Counted from the first letter of the stretch, positions 11,686 through 25,963 are shown. The stretch is 64,000 nt of DNA from Sindora glabra (GCA_020226215.1 CM035232.1:20062316-20126315); one strand, 5' to 3'. The notes: generated by a model from the letters alone, not told the origin. Translations and numbers: made by a program.

Positions 11686-12155
11686 AATTTCAACTACAAA
11701 GGTACTATATGTACAAAAAGAGATACTTGAAATTGCGTTCTGAATTTTTTAATATCTCTTAAATTGAATTTCTACAAGTTTGCCCAACCATTCTGTATTG
11801 ATTGATAGTTTTTTATTTAAATTTGGTACCTTGCACTGAAAGAGAGATTCAAATTTGGATTTTGATTTTTTTTATATTCATTGAATTGAGTTTTATAAAT
11901 TTGTCTAACTATTTTATATTGATTTATAGCCCTTTATTTAAATTTGGTATCCAAATTTGAATCTCATTTTTAGTACATATTGAATTATTGATTTCAACTA
12001 CGAAAATGCTATATGTACCAAAAGAGAGTTTTGAAATTGAGTTCTAAATTATTATATCAATTGGATTGAGTTTTACAAATTTGTCCAACCATTTAATAAC
12101 CCTTAATTTAAATTTGATATCCAAATTTCATTTTTAGTACATATTGTATAACATT
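11686..12155. repeat. Imperfect direct repeat, spacing about 305 bp
   Basis: The block starting TTTCAACTACAAAGGTACTA (11686) returns as TTTCAACTACGAAAATGCTA (about 11993). The following phrases (ATATGTAC, ACAARTTTGYCCAACCA, TTTAAATTTGRTA) keep the same order. An extra half-copy lies between. Non-coding. Confidence 0.6.
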
Positions 12156-12869
12156 ATTTTTTCAACTAAACATCCCTTTAATTAAAATTAAGATAAAATG
12201 TGAACTTTTTCCTAGGATTAGCTTTTCTAAAGTGACGCATTCTTCCCAAAGATGTGATCCATAAGTAGTTTAAGTAGTAGAAGTGAGCCTTTACACATAT
12301 TTGGCTTTTCTAGGAGAAGATATGACTTGCAAGTAGTCCATCAACTTGGTTTTTGAAAGTTAGAATGACTCGAATAGAGTCTACAGAGTACCTCTCTTAT
12401 AAATAATGAACCTAGCCTTCACCTTATTCTAGCCTCATGACTAACATGAAGTCTATTCTTTGCCCTTTCTTTTTATCTATGAAAAATATAAAAGAAACTG
12501 TGTTAAGAAAGGATTAAAATAAATTTTTTAATGGTTAGTGTACACACAAATTTTGTTATAAATATTTAGTGGACAAATTACAAATTTTAATTCTTCAAGT
12601 TGTAGAAATTGGCTCTCTTTTCGTCATCTAGTTATTTTGTTAGCTTTGTGTTGAAGGTGAGTACTTTAGTATTTGATCTCCTTCTTCAACTCCAATTTAG
12701 GATTTTCTTCTTGATTTGATGAAGAAATATTCTTTTGTATTTGATCTCTTGCTTCAACATGATGGGAAACTTGGAAATGTTCTCTTGAAAGCTCTATTGA
12801 TATTGATTGCAAAAGATTTATGTCTTTTGTCTTTTCCTTCCTTTTGAATGAATTAAAAGACTCTTATTA
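12156..12869. other. Gene-free stretch, possibly an old LTR
   Basis: No ORF of note. CTTATAAATAATGAACC near 12397 looks like a TATA box with a nearby transcription start, as in retrotransposon LTRs, but no matching copy or ends were identified. Confidence 0.25.
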
Positions 12870-14650
12870 TGACCTTATGAAAAATTTAAAATATTTTTGT
12901 ATAAGGATGATGAATATGTATAAGGAAATATGAAATAAAACTTTGTACAGGGAATAATTAATTATTTAAATGAATTTGAAATGAGAAATTAATGTGGAAT
13001 CATTAAGAAAAAAAAAAGATGAAGTGAAAAGCTTAAAGGCTAATTGTGTTTAGAGTAGAATATTTGAGTGTGGATGAGAATTAGAGAGCCTTTCTCATTT
13101 TGCCCCTAGTTGCATCTCCATTTTTGTTCCTATATTTTCAACATATACCTAATTTTTCCACACTAAAACACAAGCAACTCCCTTATCCTTTCTTCATTCT
13201 ACCAAGGTACAATTCTTCACTAATCACTCTCATTCTTTAATTAATTACTTCATCTTTTTCTTTGGTTTTGAAAAGTTTAGGGATTTAGATCAAAAGAGGG
13301 ATTTTGGAAACCTAATCTTAAATTAATGATTTTGAATGATTGGTGCCAACCAAAACATCATCCTAACCTGTCATTCCTTCCACTAAAGGTAAGTATACAT
13401 TTCTCTTAAAAATTTTGTGATTTGCATAGAATAGTTAGTAGTAGAATATGTTTTGATTGGGTTTGTACAAATTGATGAAAGATGTGATAATATAATATTC
13501 AATGTGAATGACCTAATGATTTTGAAGGTTATGGTGTTGTTTTTGCATTAAATGGTGCTTTGATTAAGGTATATTACATGTATATTGGAAATAGAGGGAT
13601 TTCCCTCACGTAGGAACATCAATTTTTTTTGGAAAAAAATGCAAGATTTTCATATGTGAATTGATTAGAGAATAAATTCATTAGGCCTAAGATGTAGAAA
13701 ATGCAGGTATGAATTAATTCTTGAATTGATTCACTTATTCCAGAATCAAGTTTGTAGAAAATTAATTGATTAGGGAATCAATTCTATAGGTGGTAGAGAG
13801 CAACAACTTGTACCCTAAATTGATTTCTAAATTAATTCAAACCTTCCAAAATAATGAGAAACACCCTGAATTGATTCCCTAATTGATTGTCCTAGCCAAA
13901 ATTTATGTTTTGATGTTAGAATTAAATATATTTGACAAATATGAGAGTGTTTTACACATCAATTAGATTGAGAGTGTTGAAATGAGTATTTTAATTCCAT
14001 CAATATGCATAAATGGTGATTTTATTGTAAATTTCGTTGAAAGTTGATTATGAATTATGTGAAATGATATTAGTTGGACATTTGTGCCGTTGAGCCATAG
14101 TACTATTTGGACATATGAGATATATGTCCTAAGGTGGTTCTTATGGTATTCTAACTTAATTCCAATATGTTATTTGTGTGAATTGAGTTGGGGTGATGTG
14201 ATATACTTGAAATTTGAATATTGAATCTAGTAATGACTTGTGAAGAATAAGGATAAATGGAAGTTATGATGAGATTTACATTTTTTCTTTTCTTATCTTA
14301 TATTTTCCATTGTATATTATCAAATGACTACAAATTAACTATGAAATGGTGAAAATGATTGTAATAACTACATACTTGGCTTTTTCCTTTTGTGAGTGTG
14401 ATGATATGGTAATGAATAATATGACCCTGGTTGGGTATTGATATCATCTAGTTTCTACATATGTTTCTTGATAAACAAGGTACTCTTTTGGAATGTTTCT
14501 TCTCCTTGGTAGAATTATGATAATCTGTTTACTTTTTAGAGTGAAAATTAGAGATGGAAGGAAAAGGTATTAAGAAAAGGGGCAAAATGGCAAAGTGATA
14601 TGGGAGAAGAGAGAAAATGAGAGGGTGATATATATAAGGTAGTGGCACAC
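12870..14650 (+). repeat. Probable decayed gypsy-type LTR, related to the LTR at 43036-47950
   Basis: The first 150 bp can be aligned loosely with the start of the minus-strand LTR at 47950. Both also contain an AAGGTAAG donor-like site and repeated phrases built on AATTGATT with CCTA. Length would agree (about 1.8 kb). Ends and target duplication are not certain. No coding capacity. Confidence 0.35.
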
Positions 14651-17600
14651 CTAATTAGAGGGTAATAGGTAGTTGAAATAGTGTTACCAGATATACGGGT
14701 AATGCTTGTGAATCGTGAATTGCTTTGTACAAACCAAAATTCGATACGTTTATGAACCAATACACCATAATGAGCAAATACTTTTGTTTAAAAAAATATC
14801 TTAAAATTTTGAAAAAAAAAATCACAATACACATAATTATCGATGATTTAATCTTATATTTGAATAGAAAAGTTTTACTCTTTACTTTGAATCTTAGTTT
14901 AGATGAATTATGTATATTTATAATTTCATTTAATTAGATTTATTTTTATTATTTTTTAGAAATTTTCATGAATTTGCTATAAAATTTTGAACTTAATTTA
15001 TTTCTAAATTTTGTGAATTTATTAATTACTTTTCTCTTATATGTCATATTGATTAAAGATTACTTATAATTCTTTTAAAATTATAGGGATTATATAGTTT
15101 TTTTTATACAATGCATGTTAAAGGAAACCGAATGGTATTTTTACGTGTATTGTATATTCCGTACCTTTACCAATTTCACATATTGAAGTGTACTGCAAAT
15201 TAAGTAATAGTGGGGCGAACCCAATTCCACTTCTTTCTTTTTAATTTTTATATTTCCTTTTCCTAATTGACATATCACTCACTTTAAGTCCTCTCACTTT
15301 TTCTATTTTTATTTTTAAATTGATTTATAATTTAAACATTATTTTCATTTTTATTTTCTCTATTGTATATTTTTTCTATTCATTTATATTATTTATGTGT
15401 CATTATTAAAACAAGTTTTTACTTTCTTTCACAAATCAGTTTTCTAATGGTATTTTATCTTACCATTTTTTCACTTGATACTTTCTTTCTACTTTCAGTT
15501 TATTCTTCCACTTCCATTATATTGAAAACTTGCTTAAGAGTCTTATGCCTTTTGTAATTTTTCTATTTTGTACTATCATTTATCTATATATTACCATATC
15601 AATAAAAAATATAAATTTTTTTTATTATTTGTAAAAATTATTAACTTTTAAATGATTTGTCATTTATCCTTCTTTACTGATAATTTAAAAATTTTACATT
15701 AATAGTGAATTAAGTTTAAATTATTATTTATAACTATAACCGTATTATGTATTTTATTTAAAATTTTCTCTTTAACTACATACAATATCTTTATTTATAT
15801 TTCCTTAATCACACAAATTAGGAGTATTCTATTTTCGGTTATAATTATTGTTGTTCATTAATTTGGAAAATTTTTTTATCCTAATTTGTGTAACTTCCTA
15901 AAATTATTTAAATAACTTATTTTTATCATATGATTTAACATTTTAAATTCAAAAATTATCAATTCAAATTAACCTGAAGTTGATATTCAGTACCCTATTG
16001 CTACATAATATTTACTCACATTTTCTTCTTGGACTTTATATATTTATCTATTTTAACAATCTACTTTTTCTTCAATTGTGGTTTATATTTAAAATTAAGT
16101 TATAATTAAACGCCTTATTTAAATATTTTTTGATTACATTAAACATTTTATTCGAATTTGTTTAACACGTGAAATGTCTTACTTGTATTATCCTTCCTCC
16201 AACTGCATTACATGTATTCATAATTATAGCTAGCGATTAATTTTGCAAATGCTTTTTGATTTTGTTCATAATATTTTGTATATTGATTTATGTAACTCTT
16301 TAAAATTACTTAAATTATTTATTTGCCCAACATATACTATCAGTATTTGACTAAGGATGCATTTGATAATATTGGAATGTTTAACTCTAAAACAAAGCAC
16401 TGAATTTTACATGTTGAAACCATTATGTGTTAAATTTATAGTATTTAAATAATTTTATTTAAGTTCTGAATATAATTAATAATTTGATAATTTAATCTTA
16501 AAATATTTAATTTTTTTATAGTTTCAAAATTATCCTTGATTATAATTTAAAAAAAATTAATACATCATGTGCGTGTGCGCACTAAGCAATGAACTTAAAT
16601 GCTAAATTTATTAGATGCTAAATTTATAATATTTGAATAATTTTTATTTTAAATGTTGAATTGAGCTAATGTTTCAAAAATCTTATCACAAAACACTAAA
16701 ATTTTATATAATTACAAAATTATCCTTATTATAATTTTTAAAATTCTATACGAAAATCCTTAACTAATATGTCTTATATAATATATCTAATTATTATAAA
16801 AGAAAAATAGATATAATGTTGGGTATCTTATTAAAACAAAAGCAACTACTAAATGTATTCAACTAGATAATTACTACTCAGTATGTTAAGTGTATTCTTA
16901 GTGAATTTAAAATTTTAATGCTTATATTGAATTCAATATTTAGTCCTAATAAATCAAACAAAATAAATATAATATTGCTAAATGTATTCAACTATATAAA
17001 TGGATTGTATGGGGCATCCATATTGGTTAGGAAAGAGTTGTTGGGCTTTATCAATAGAATTAAAGCTTCTAACATGTGAGTTATAACTTGTTAAAGAAGC
17101 AAGTTAAAGCAAGTTAAAAGCCTTATGTTAAAGCTTAATGAGCTTCACATCTTTTAGAACTAATTCATTTGGTTATATGCAGACTAATGAATGTAAGGGC
17201 ATGTCATATTGCATATTATTTTATCTTCTTCAAAGACAATTTCTCTAGTATGATGTCATCTTTCTACTATCACATTGCTATGAAGCTTTGGATCATTTTA
17301 GATGCTTTACAATGGAGGTTGAGAGTTGAAAAGAAATGAGCATTAAGCCTCTTAGAATTGATCAAGGATAAGAATACCTATCTAATTAGTTCATAAAGTT
17401 CTATAAAGAGAAAGGGATATATAAGGTTGTTAATGATACCTAGTATACTGCAATAAAATTATGTTACAAAAAAAAAGAAATTGTACTTTCCTTGACATGC
17501 TTAGGTCTATGATGGTATAGATAAACTTTCTAATAAGTTTTTCTAAGAGTGATACTTTGCTAACTATGACTCATGTCTTGAACCATGTACATTCAAAATT

Positions 17601-17839
17601 AGTCTCCATCACTCCATATAAGTTATAGACTGGTGTAAAGCCTAATTTGGAAGGCTTATGCCTATGAGGGTCAATGAATTTTGTCTATAGTACTTCTTAT
17701 AAGTTTAAGAAGTTAAGCCATCTAGTTGACAAGTGTGTTTTGTTACTTTGAACATTAATGGGTATGTTTTGAAGAGTGAACATCCACTACTATAGAATTA
17801 TAATTCTATGTCAGTGGATAGATGATGATAAAAGGCAAA
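14651..17839. other. Gene-free, strongly AT-rich DNA
   Basis: Only scattered short frames; nothing recognisable on either strand. Composition is dominated by A/T homopolymers and TTTAAATTA-like words. Confidence 0.6.
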
Positions 17840-18515
17840 ACTGATGTTTATATTGACACAGTGAAATTTTAAAATTATTGGAACTAATAAGATAATGGAT
17901 AGAAAATATAATTGATGTCTATTTTAACGTGATGGTATTTTTGAAATTCTTGAGAAACTTAAGATGGAAATTTTTTATTTAACTAATGTCATAAGGTATA
18001 ACATTTGAAAGATGTTGGAAAAATGAGGAAATTTAAGGTATGAATTTTAAAATTAACTAATATCTATTTAGATGCGGTGATATTTTTGCAATTATTTGAA
18101 AACTTAATATTACAACTTTTTACTTGGCCAACATTATAATATATGATATTTAAATGCTATTGAGAAAATAAAAAAAATTAAGATGTCAGTTTTAGAATTA
18201 ACTAATGTCTATTTTGATATAGTAACATTTTTAAAATTATAATGAAACTTAAAATGTCAAATTTATACTTAACTGACAACATAATGTATAGCATTTAAAG
18301 ATTGTGGTAAAATGAGGAAACTTAATATGTTGAGATTAGAATTAACTAATGTTTATTAGGACATGGTGATATTTTTGAAATTATTAGGAGATATAAGATA
18401 TTGGTTTTTTATGTAGTTGACATTAAAATTAAAATGTTTAGCATTTAAAGGTTATTTGGAAAAAAAGAAAACTTGTGATGATAATTTTAGAAATAACCGA
18501 TGTCTAAAGGTATTG
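17840..18515. repeat. Tandem repeat, period about 145 bp, 4-5 copies
   Basis: The phrase TTAACTAATGTCTATTT starts units near 17914, 18052, 18198 and 18342, with a last partial at about 18500 and a partial at the left. Each unit continues with GATATGGTGATATTTTTG and AACTTAAGATG. Units are diverged. The final ACCGATGTCTAAAGG resembles subterminal repeats of CACTA transposons, so the array may be a CACTA end. Confidence 0.65.
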
Positions 18516-19689
18516 AAATGTAGTAAGAACCATAGATATGGTGACATTTTTACACTATAAATAAAGCATGTCTTATTCTTTTCCTCATTAATATTCTCAC
18601 ACTCCTTCATGTTTGTTCTCAAGCTTAATCTTCATTTTTGTCAAACTCCTTTTATAGAACACTAGATATTCCTTTGTCCTTCGCCATACATCAATGAGCT
18701 ACTAATTCTCCATCAACTAACAACAAGCATAAAGTAAATGCCTTGTTTCAAGACATTGGTTGAAAACATAAGAGACATCTTTTCTTGCTTCTATTTCTCT
18801 TAAATCTTTATCTCTTTCATTTTTATGATTTTTTAGGTAGATTCTTAAGAGATTTTTGTTTATGCTTCCTTTATAAAACTTATAAGGTTATATTTGAGTA
18901 TTATATGATTATTATGTATTTGATAAAATACTACAGTTGAAAGATGGAAAAAATAGAAAAAATCTATGAAAATGGCTATTTTCTGCAATTTCAAGAAAGT
19001 CAAAACCTTTTAGGGTCTAGTACAATGGACAAATCTTAAAAAGTTACATAAAATCAACATACACTTTATCTTAAATAAACAATTGAGTTTGAAATTATGT
19101 CTTTTTAAAGTTTTTAGCTTAAAATATATATTTTTATATGGCATGTTGAATTTATTCAATTTTGATTGTAAATGTTCTAGTAGAGAAACTAAAAATTAAT
19201 TTTTAAAAAATATTAGGAAAACATTTCATGCCAGTTGTTTATTAGAAATCAATATATTTAGCTTTACACCAATTACTGGGTAATTTATCCAACAAAATAT
19301 GATGACAATCTTTTATTGTAAGAACTAATGCTATTTTACTTTTTCATGTCAATTTTGTAATCGATGTCATAAAATATTTACTATGATGCTTAATAAAATG
19401 ATGGTCATATTCCAATTTAAAATCCTTTAAATACCTAACATCAATTAGCATTTTTGTAATAATGATCTTGATGGTAGACTAACGGAGATCAAACTCAAGA
19501 TTTTTATTTTACTATAGGATTAGTTTCCTAGTATTAGTGAAGCTAAGAAGGGTTTTAAGCTCTATGAGTTATAAAAACCTCAAGATGTTAAGCCTTACTC
19601 TTATGAGATGGATTTGGATACCCAAAATTATGATATTATCAATGATTGTATGAAAATCCTTAAGAATGTTAATGATAATGGGAGTATTT
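18516..19689. other. Gene-free DNA
   Basis: No coding or structural signal that I can support beyond scattered AT-rich words. Confidence 0.5.
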
Positions 19690-22350
19690 AATTAGAACCA
19701 TCTTTGGATTCACAAATATGAAGAAGCTTGCATGGAAATGTTCCTTGTAAATGCTTTAAAATAGAAGGTGAATCCTTATTAACTATTTTTTATGGATGCT
19801 GATAATCCTTCTGTTGGGATCATGAGCCATACAAACGCAGCGGAATAAACTTATCCCAATCAACGGATCCATGCAAAATGTTAAATTAGAATAAGGATTT
19901 GTTCAATACCTTAATGATGACTTTAGAACTCGATCATTGATCATCTTTTTAGCTTCTTTTTTGGCTGAAGATTCCGAGGTATCCACATGAACCCGCGAAT
20001 CACCGATGAACGGTTGGAATTGTTCTCTTTTGCCTTGTAGTGCTAGCTACACCTCTTCAAGGGTTTTGGTCAAGGAGAGGTGTTAGATTTTTTTTTTCTA
20101 TGCTTGGGATGCGTGAATAATCATAATATTATTTCCCAACAAGCCTATTTAAATAGAAGCATAGAAAATTCCTAACTTATTTGAGCTTTATTTCATGTAT
20201 AATTATAGGCTTACTATTAGGCCTTATAATTATAACATGGAATTCCTAAATATTAGGCCCAAACAATTTGGTTCATTAATTCTAAATTCACTAGGCTCTA
20301 AATGTGCGACCTTACAGGCTCTCATTACGTTCGCAATGATCATTAATCATATTAATGATCATAAACAATGAGCGGTGTCTAGCAACACATATTTGTTACT
20401 CAAGTAATGAAAAAGTTTGTGATTTGACTAAACCTTTACATGTGATCGTTATCTATGTCCTTTTGTCCTAAACATTTAGATTGAGCACGAGACATGGACC
20501 GTGTCATTCCCGTATAGCCCTATCTTGAGGTTTTTTTATCTCTAAGTAAGCTGACTAAAGCAAATATAATTGACATCCCATATCAATTCATCTGAGCATG
20601 ATCATGCATTTCCTCAGCTTTACTTAATTAAGAGGCCTATAGATGTTGCTCATGTTATATAGGAAAGATAAATTTCATCTTGATCATACAAATCCCTCCG
20701 CATGATATGTGACATATCCAATAACTACCCTTGTATTCACTCAACCATGAGTGACATAGAATAATATCAAAATATGAAAATCATATGTAGGGAACCTTAG
20801 TGATCTCAGGTCAAAGGACCATATTAATAATGATCACTAAAAATCACTCATGACACTTATATAATGATCCATATAGTGTTCTTAGGATGGGTCGGTCCAA
20901 TATACAAGTTCTCTAACTTATACTCACGTGTAAACTTAATATCCTATATAAGTCATCACACATGCTAGTCTTAACATATCAAAGCAACCTAATTCATAAT
21001 GATATATGATTAGGGACATTTAATAATATAATTATTCTAAGGTTATTATTATAATTAAATATATTACGCAAACAATATATATAAATATAATAATTGGAAT
21101 TGCCATTAAAATAACATGATTCAAAATTACAATCACCAATATGATTAGTTTTAGGGCATATACACTAACACCTTCTTCCTACAAAGACGTACTTCATTCA
21201 CTTACTTTAAATAAGTGGCATAGTACCACAAAGAAGAAATGTGCTCTATGATGGATAACTAAGTTTTTGGTGAATGGATACACCTAAAGGAGGTATAAAC
21301 TATGAAAAGAACTTATCTCATATGGTGAGACTTATGTCTTGCTTTGTCCAAGCAATTATTTCACATTTAAATTTGGAACTGTTCCAAATAGATGTGAAGA
21401 AAACATTTCTTAATGGAGAGTTGTATAAAGAAGTCTATAAAGATTAACTATTTGACTTTAGAGCTAAAGGATAAGAGTATAAAATATGTTGTTTAAAATG
21501 ATTCATTTATGGACTCAAGCAATTATAGAGATAATGGTATATTCATTTTCATAAAGCCATCATATATGGTTTATTTTACTATGATTGAAGATGGCCATTG
21601 TATATGTGTTAAAAAAGTTGAAGATAAGTTTCTCACTCTATTACTTTATGGATAACATATTGCTTGCTCGGAATAATATAAAGTTAATTCCATCAACTCA
21701 AAAGTAATCATATTCCACATGTGAGATGAAGGATTTAGATCATGTATACTATGTCCTTGAGGATAGGATCTCATAGGATAGTTATAAGAAAATCTTGTGT
21801 TTGTCATGAGAAATGTACATTATAAGAGTTATGGAACAACTTTCATATACTTAATTCCAAACTTATGGATACTCCATTGGATAAAAAACCTTTGCCTAAG
21901 CTTGGATTGGGGTTCTAAGATAAATGAAGAAACAATGCAAATAGAATAAGCTTTATGCATAAATACAATAGTAGGTTTAATAAACATTGATTTGTTTATT
22001 GAGAAGCAGAGAAAATGATACTTAAATTTAGTAGGCACCTAAAATATGGCTTTGTGTTATTTAAGTAGAAGTTTAAAATATGTAATGTCAATAGTTTATA
22101 CACATAAACAAACATAATTTAAATCTATGTCAAAGAGTAATTAAATAGGTCCTTGCTTCATCAAAGTGTGAGCCCTCTAGGACTTGTGAGTGTTTTATAA
22201 TTATATCCTTTGGGACTTAAACCTATGTCATGAATCAAAGGTTGGGTGTTGCTACTTTAGCTTGTTTTCCAAGGGCCATGAATCATGTTATCTAGTGGAA
22301 CATGTTTAGGAAGATAGCTTAACCTTAGTGGATTGATATAAGCATCTTAG
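19690..22350 (+). pseudogene. Ty1/copia pol relic (reverse transcriptase), split by a solo LTR
   Basis: Left piece to 19811, right piece from 21171. Across the break the frame reads like the start of a copia reverse transcriptase (SSYKDVLHS...KW). QIDVKKTFLNGELYKEVY follows at about 21384-21440, then a CCLKRFIYGLKQ block near 21480-21530, and NSKLMDTPLDKKPLPKL near 21845-21900. Several stops and frameshifts are present and the end fades out, so this is dead. The solo LTR at 19812-21170 inserted into it, and its CCTTC target duplication is copia sequence. Confidence 0.75.
19812..21170 (-). repeat. Solo LTR, family 1, copy A (1359 bp, TSD CCTTC)
   Basis: The ends read TGTTGGG...ACTAACA on the plus strand. 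CCTTC lies on both sides (19807-19811 and 21171-21175). It matches the complement of 45687-47129 and the plus strand of 57891-59315. A TATTTAAATA box (near 20149) in the minus orientation gives the direction. No internal retrotransposon sequence is attached. Confidence 0.93.
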
Positions 22351-23340
22351 GAAAAATCATTTGATCTTACACTTATAGGTTTATGGCTCATTGCCTGGGT
22401 GATTATATAAACTTATGTAATTGATATGACCAGAAGCACAAAAGATATAGATTGATTTTTGTATGGCTTTATATTTAAAAGGGACCAAAGATTTAAAAAC
22501 TTGGTGTAAGTAGATGATTTAGGGTATAGTGAGATTTGAGCAATGTCATGCTAGTTAATAGTGATTTAGTATATCATTTACCCATTGGTACCTTTCTCAT
22601 GTGGTTACATGGTTCATTTCTTGTATGATAAAGAGGATTAACCAAACATATTTGAGGAGAGCATGCATGCCCACATGTACGAGTAGGAAATGTTACATGA
22701 CATGTGATGCATTTACATAGACATGCTACATAGGATTATTTATTTATTGATTATTTAATATGTTTAATTAATTCATGAGATAAATATAAAAATAAAATTC
22801 TAAGTGGATTTATAATGGTGGTAATTTTTATTTTTTTATAGGAATATTATCTTCAAATTTATTTAAAGATAACTATTTTACATAAAATATTTTTTGAGTG
22901 AATCATCTCTTTATTCTTTACTTTTTAAGTGAGAGTTCTCTTTGATCATCACATTAATCTCTTAAGATTACCATCAAAGGATTCTAAAATTTAAATCATG
23001 AAATTTTCATATGAACTCTAGTAGTTGTTTTGTATCCATCGAGAAATATTAATTTGTGATCTAATCACTTGAGATTTAGTAGGGAATCTAGAAATATGAT
23101 GCTGATCCATAAATCAAGTATAGAAAGGAATAAAAGTGTCCGTAAATCGCAATTTGAATCAAAAAGTGATCCAAATTTTTACTATAGAGGTAGAAAATTA
23201 TTAAAATAATTTAAATCCTTACTTTTTTTACCAACGTAAGCTTATTTGAATTATTTATAATGATTAATGCTGAAAGATAGTTTATAATTAATAGAATATA
23301 AGCTTATGGCAAAATGATGGTTTACCATATGGTTTGGCTT
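22351..23340. other. Gene-free DNA between copia relic and LTR element
   Basis: No supported ORF; AT-rich. May contain the unrecognisable 3' end of the copia relic. Confidence 0.5.
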
Positions 23341-24078
23341 AGGTCATGAGCTAGTGGCTCTTTAGCCAAAACTGTATGGTGCATGTTTGTCACTTTTGGC
23401 CAACATGTCAGCCTTCCCATTTAAACCCTCATTTGACATGCTTGGTAAAGATAGAGAGACTTACAGGTCCGCTAGCCAATATTGTATCTCATCAAAGCAC
23501 TCTCGCATATCGGACCATAGGATTTTTCCACACAAGAAGCCTCCGTGCACTATGGACTATGGACTAAAAGGGACAATTGAATAGGAAGAGGGACACTTCA
23601 TTTGCTTAGTTTATACCTTATTTCATAGCTTTGAGTGTATAGGGGAATAGCCACAAGCTAACATGCTCCATCCCTAGCTTCGTGTCTAGGCACCCCACCA
23701 GGCCCTTGGCACACTCCACCCCCTTAAGAAGCATTTTGAACAAAACTTTTTCCGCCAAAAGATGATATACTTTTTTTGAGTTGTTATAAGGGCTTTTTGC
23801 CATGCTCCGGACATTTATTTCTCATGAAAACTAACCCACATGAAGATAAAAATGCAAGGATCATAAATATGATCTTCTTGAACCTCGCTAGATTCTCAAA
23901 CCTTTCGAAATAATCAAAATACCCTAAACTTGGGAAAATAGGAAAACATAGTACACTAGCCGAATTGATCTTAAATTTCAACCACAGTACCCATATAACA
24001 TGTTGAATTTTTTCACCAAGTCTCATCTCAATCCAAGCATATTTGTTTATCGAATTGTCACTTTGCCAGCTTATGACA
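23341..24078 (-). repeat. 3' LTR of the non-autonomous element
   Basis: Similar over its length to 25964-26696 (shared GGCCAACATGTCAGC, CCAAAGCACTC, TTTTTTTGAGTTGT). Its plus-strand right end is CAGCTTATGACA. The left end is eroded (GGTCATGAG in place of TGTCATAGG). Confidence 0.8.
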
Positions 24079-24092
24079 TTCTCCCTCACTTC
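24079..24092 (-). promoter_or_regulatory. Polypurine tract of the non-autonomous element
   Basis: The minus strand reads GAAGTGAGGGAGAA directly before the LTR start TGTCATAAGC. Confidence 0.65.
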
Positions 24093-25663
24093 AAATGTCA
24101 ATGTTGTCATTGATGCCTCAATCTGACATGGCTATGGTCTTCAACCTACTCCATAGAGTTACTTTCTCGATCGTCTCAAAGCCTATCTCTTTGAGCATTG
24201 TAAAATGTTTCCCCCATCTTGAATTTAGTTTATTTGTTGCCTTTACAACATAGGTATCTCTTAGCAAAATGCATCCTCTACAAGTCACTTGAAAGGCTAC
24301 CTTTGTAGTCTCCTTTTAAAGTGTCCCGACACTCTCTAGTGCTACTATTCCATATAACTCTCTTGAACTTGTTACCTCTATAACTTTTTCGACAGGTAAT
24401 TGCCTCTACAACTTATGCTCACTACCTCCGTTGGTTGCACGATCCTCTACCTCTGTGGCTTAAGTGTGTGCTAACATTATGACTTATGATAAATGCTTAA
24501 TGCTTTAAATCCCTTACTGATAGGTATCTTATACTTAGTGTCCCATGCCACCAGTACAAGAGACAATACTTATGCTGGATCTATGCAAAAAGGGCAAACC
24601 TCACTCCCCAACTGCTCGTTTGCATTTTGGCTGATTCATTACACTAGGCAATGTCAATTCACACTTAATCAGATCCTCTGATCCTTTCTAGATCAATGCC
24701 CTCTGGCATATCACTGGCCATCACAGCCTACCTTCAGAGTTTAATGCCGACTAGCATTGCAATCCTCACACCACTTCTTGGCGTGCATCCTCTGACGACT
24801 TCACAAGTGCATCCTCTATTGGCTCCCCCACTTCAACTCATAGAAAGAGGTTAAGCATAGAGCACCCTCCACTCTAGTTTAAGCTTCACTTTGCCTGTGC
24901 ATAAACAAATGTGAGCTCAGTATTGTGAACTCTCCATGACCAAGCAATAATGTAGTGCTAGTTTGCTACACTCCTCTGAGTCATTGTTGCTCCTCTAGCA
25001 ACTACATAGCCTAGCCTACTACATTAGTATGCTAGCACCCTAGCATCTTTTAAATCTTATAAGTGATTATGCGTTCTCTAACTAACCTATAGATTGTGCA
25101 CATTGTTAGCCCTTTGGCTATAATGCTCCCTTGAGTGCTTGAATGATCCCTCTGGACCTCCTTAACATGATTTCATATCACTCCCTTTGGAATGATCTGC
25201 TCATGCCCTTCATCTATAGTCACACCCATTGGCACAACTAATGGCTTCACCCTTTGGTTCCACCAATCCCTCAAGCAATTAAGCCTTTTAGCAAGACTAA
25301 GGTTTCTCCTACTGGATTAGCTGTCAATTCCCTCATCCTATTGGGCGGTTGTTTGCATCCTGTGATGCCACTACTATGAATGAATGCATAACTAATATCC
25401 CACCCATAACCAATAAGTAGGATAGCCCACTTAGCACAAATGCTTGGGCTTGACGTTCCAATTCTTGACCACTCAGTATGTACCATTTCCTAACTCACTG
25501 GCTTTTCAAGACGATCTAATCTCTTACACCCTCTGGTTAAGTCTTTGGCAATGACGCCACTGAGTTTGTAAGAATGATAGTTTTGTACATACTGCATATC
25601 AAAGGATAAGCCACATCTAAACTAATTGTGCCTATCCGATCTTAGCCTTCTAGTATAAATCGA

Positions 25664-25675
25664 GCTCTAATACCA
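25664..25675 (-). promoter_or_regulatory. Second PBS-like site (TGGTATTAGAGC)
   Basis: One mismatch from the initiator tRNA-Met PBS and preceded on the minus strand by an LTR-like end (CCGTGACA). The leader after it matches the leader after the PBS of the 53123-53890 LTR, so this is probably the original PBS and the outer one belongs to an added segment. Confidence 0.55.
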
Positions 25676-25949
25676 AATGTCACGGTTAGTTGTTGGGAGC
25701 ACCTTCACCAACACAACACTCTTATCGTCCACCCTACCTACTTATCACCTTGCCTACTCTTTTAAGTGTTTGGTAAAACACGAGTGCTTGGCAAGATAAG
25801 CACTTGGCGTTGAACCAACCCAGAGGTGGTAATTATTGGTACCTACTAGAGCACTTTGCATGGGCAAAGCCCTTAGGTGGAGAGTCACACTTTATCACTG
25901 TTCACATACGAGAGTTCCCAAGGATTGGGTCTGTATAGGTATACCCTTT

Positions 25950-25961
25950 GCTCTGATACCA
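25950..25961 (-). promoter_or_regulatory. Primer-binding site, initiator tRNA-Met type
   Basis: The minus strand reads TGGTATCAGAGC two bases after the LTR, a full 12-nt match to the expected complement of the plant initiator tRNA-Met 3' end. Confidence 0.8.
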
Positions 25962-25963
25962 AA

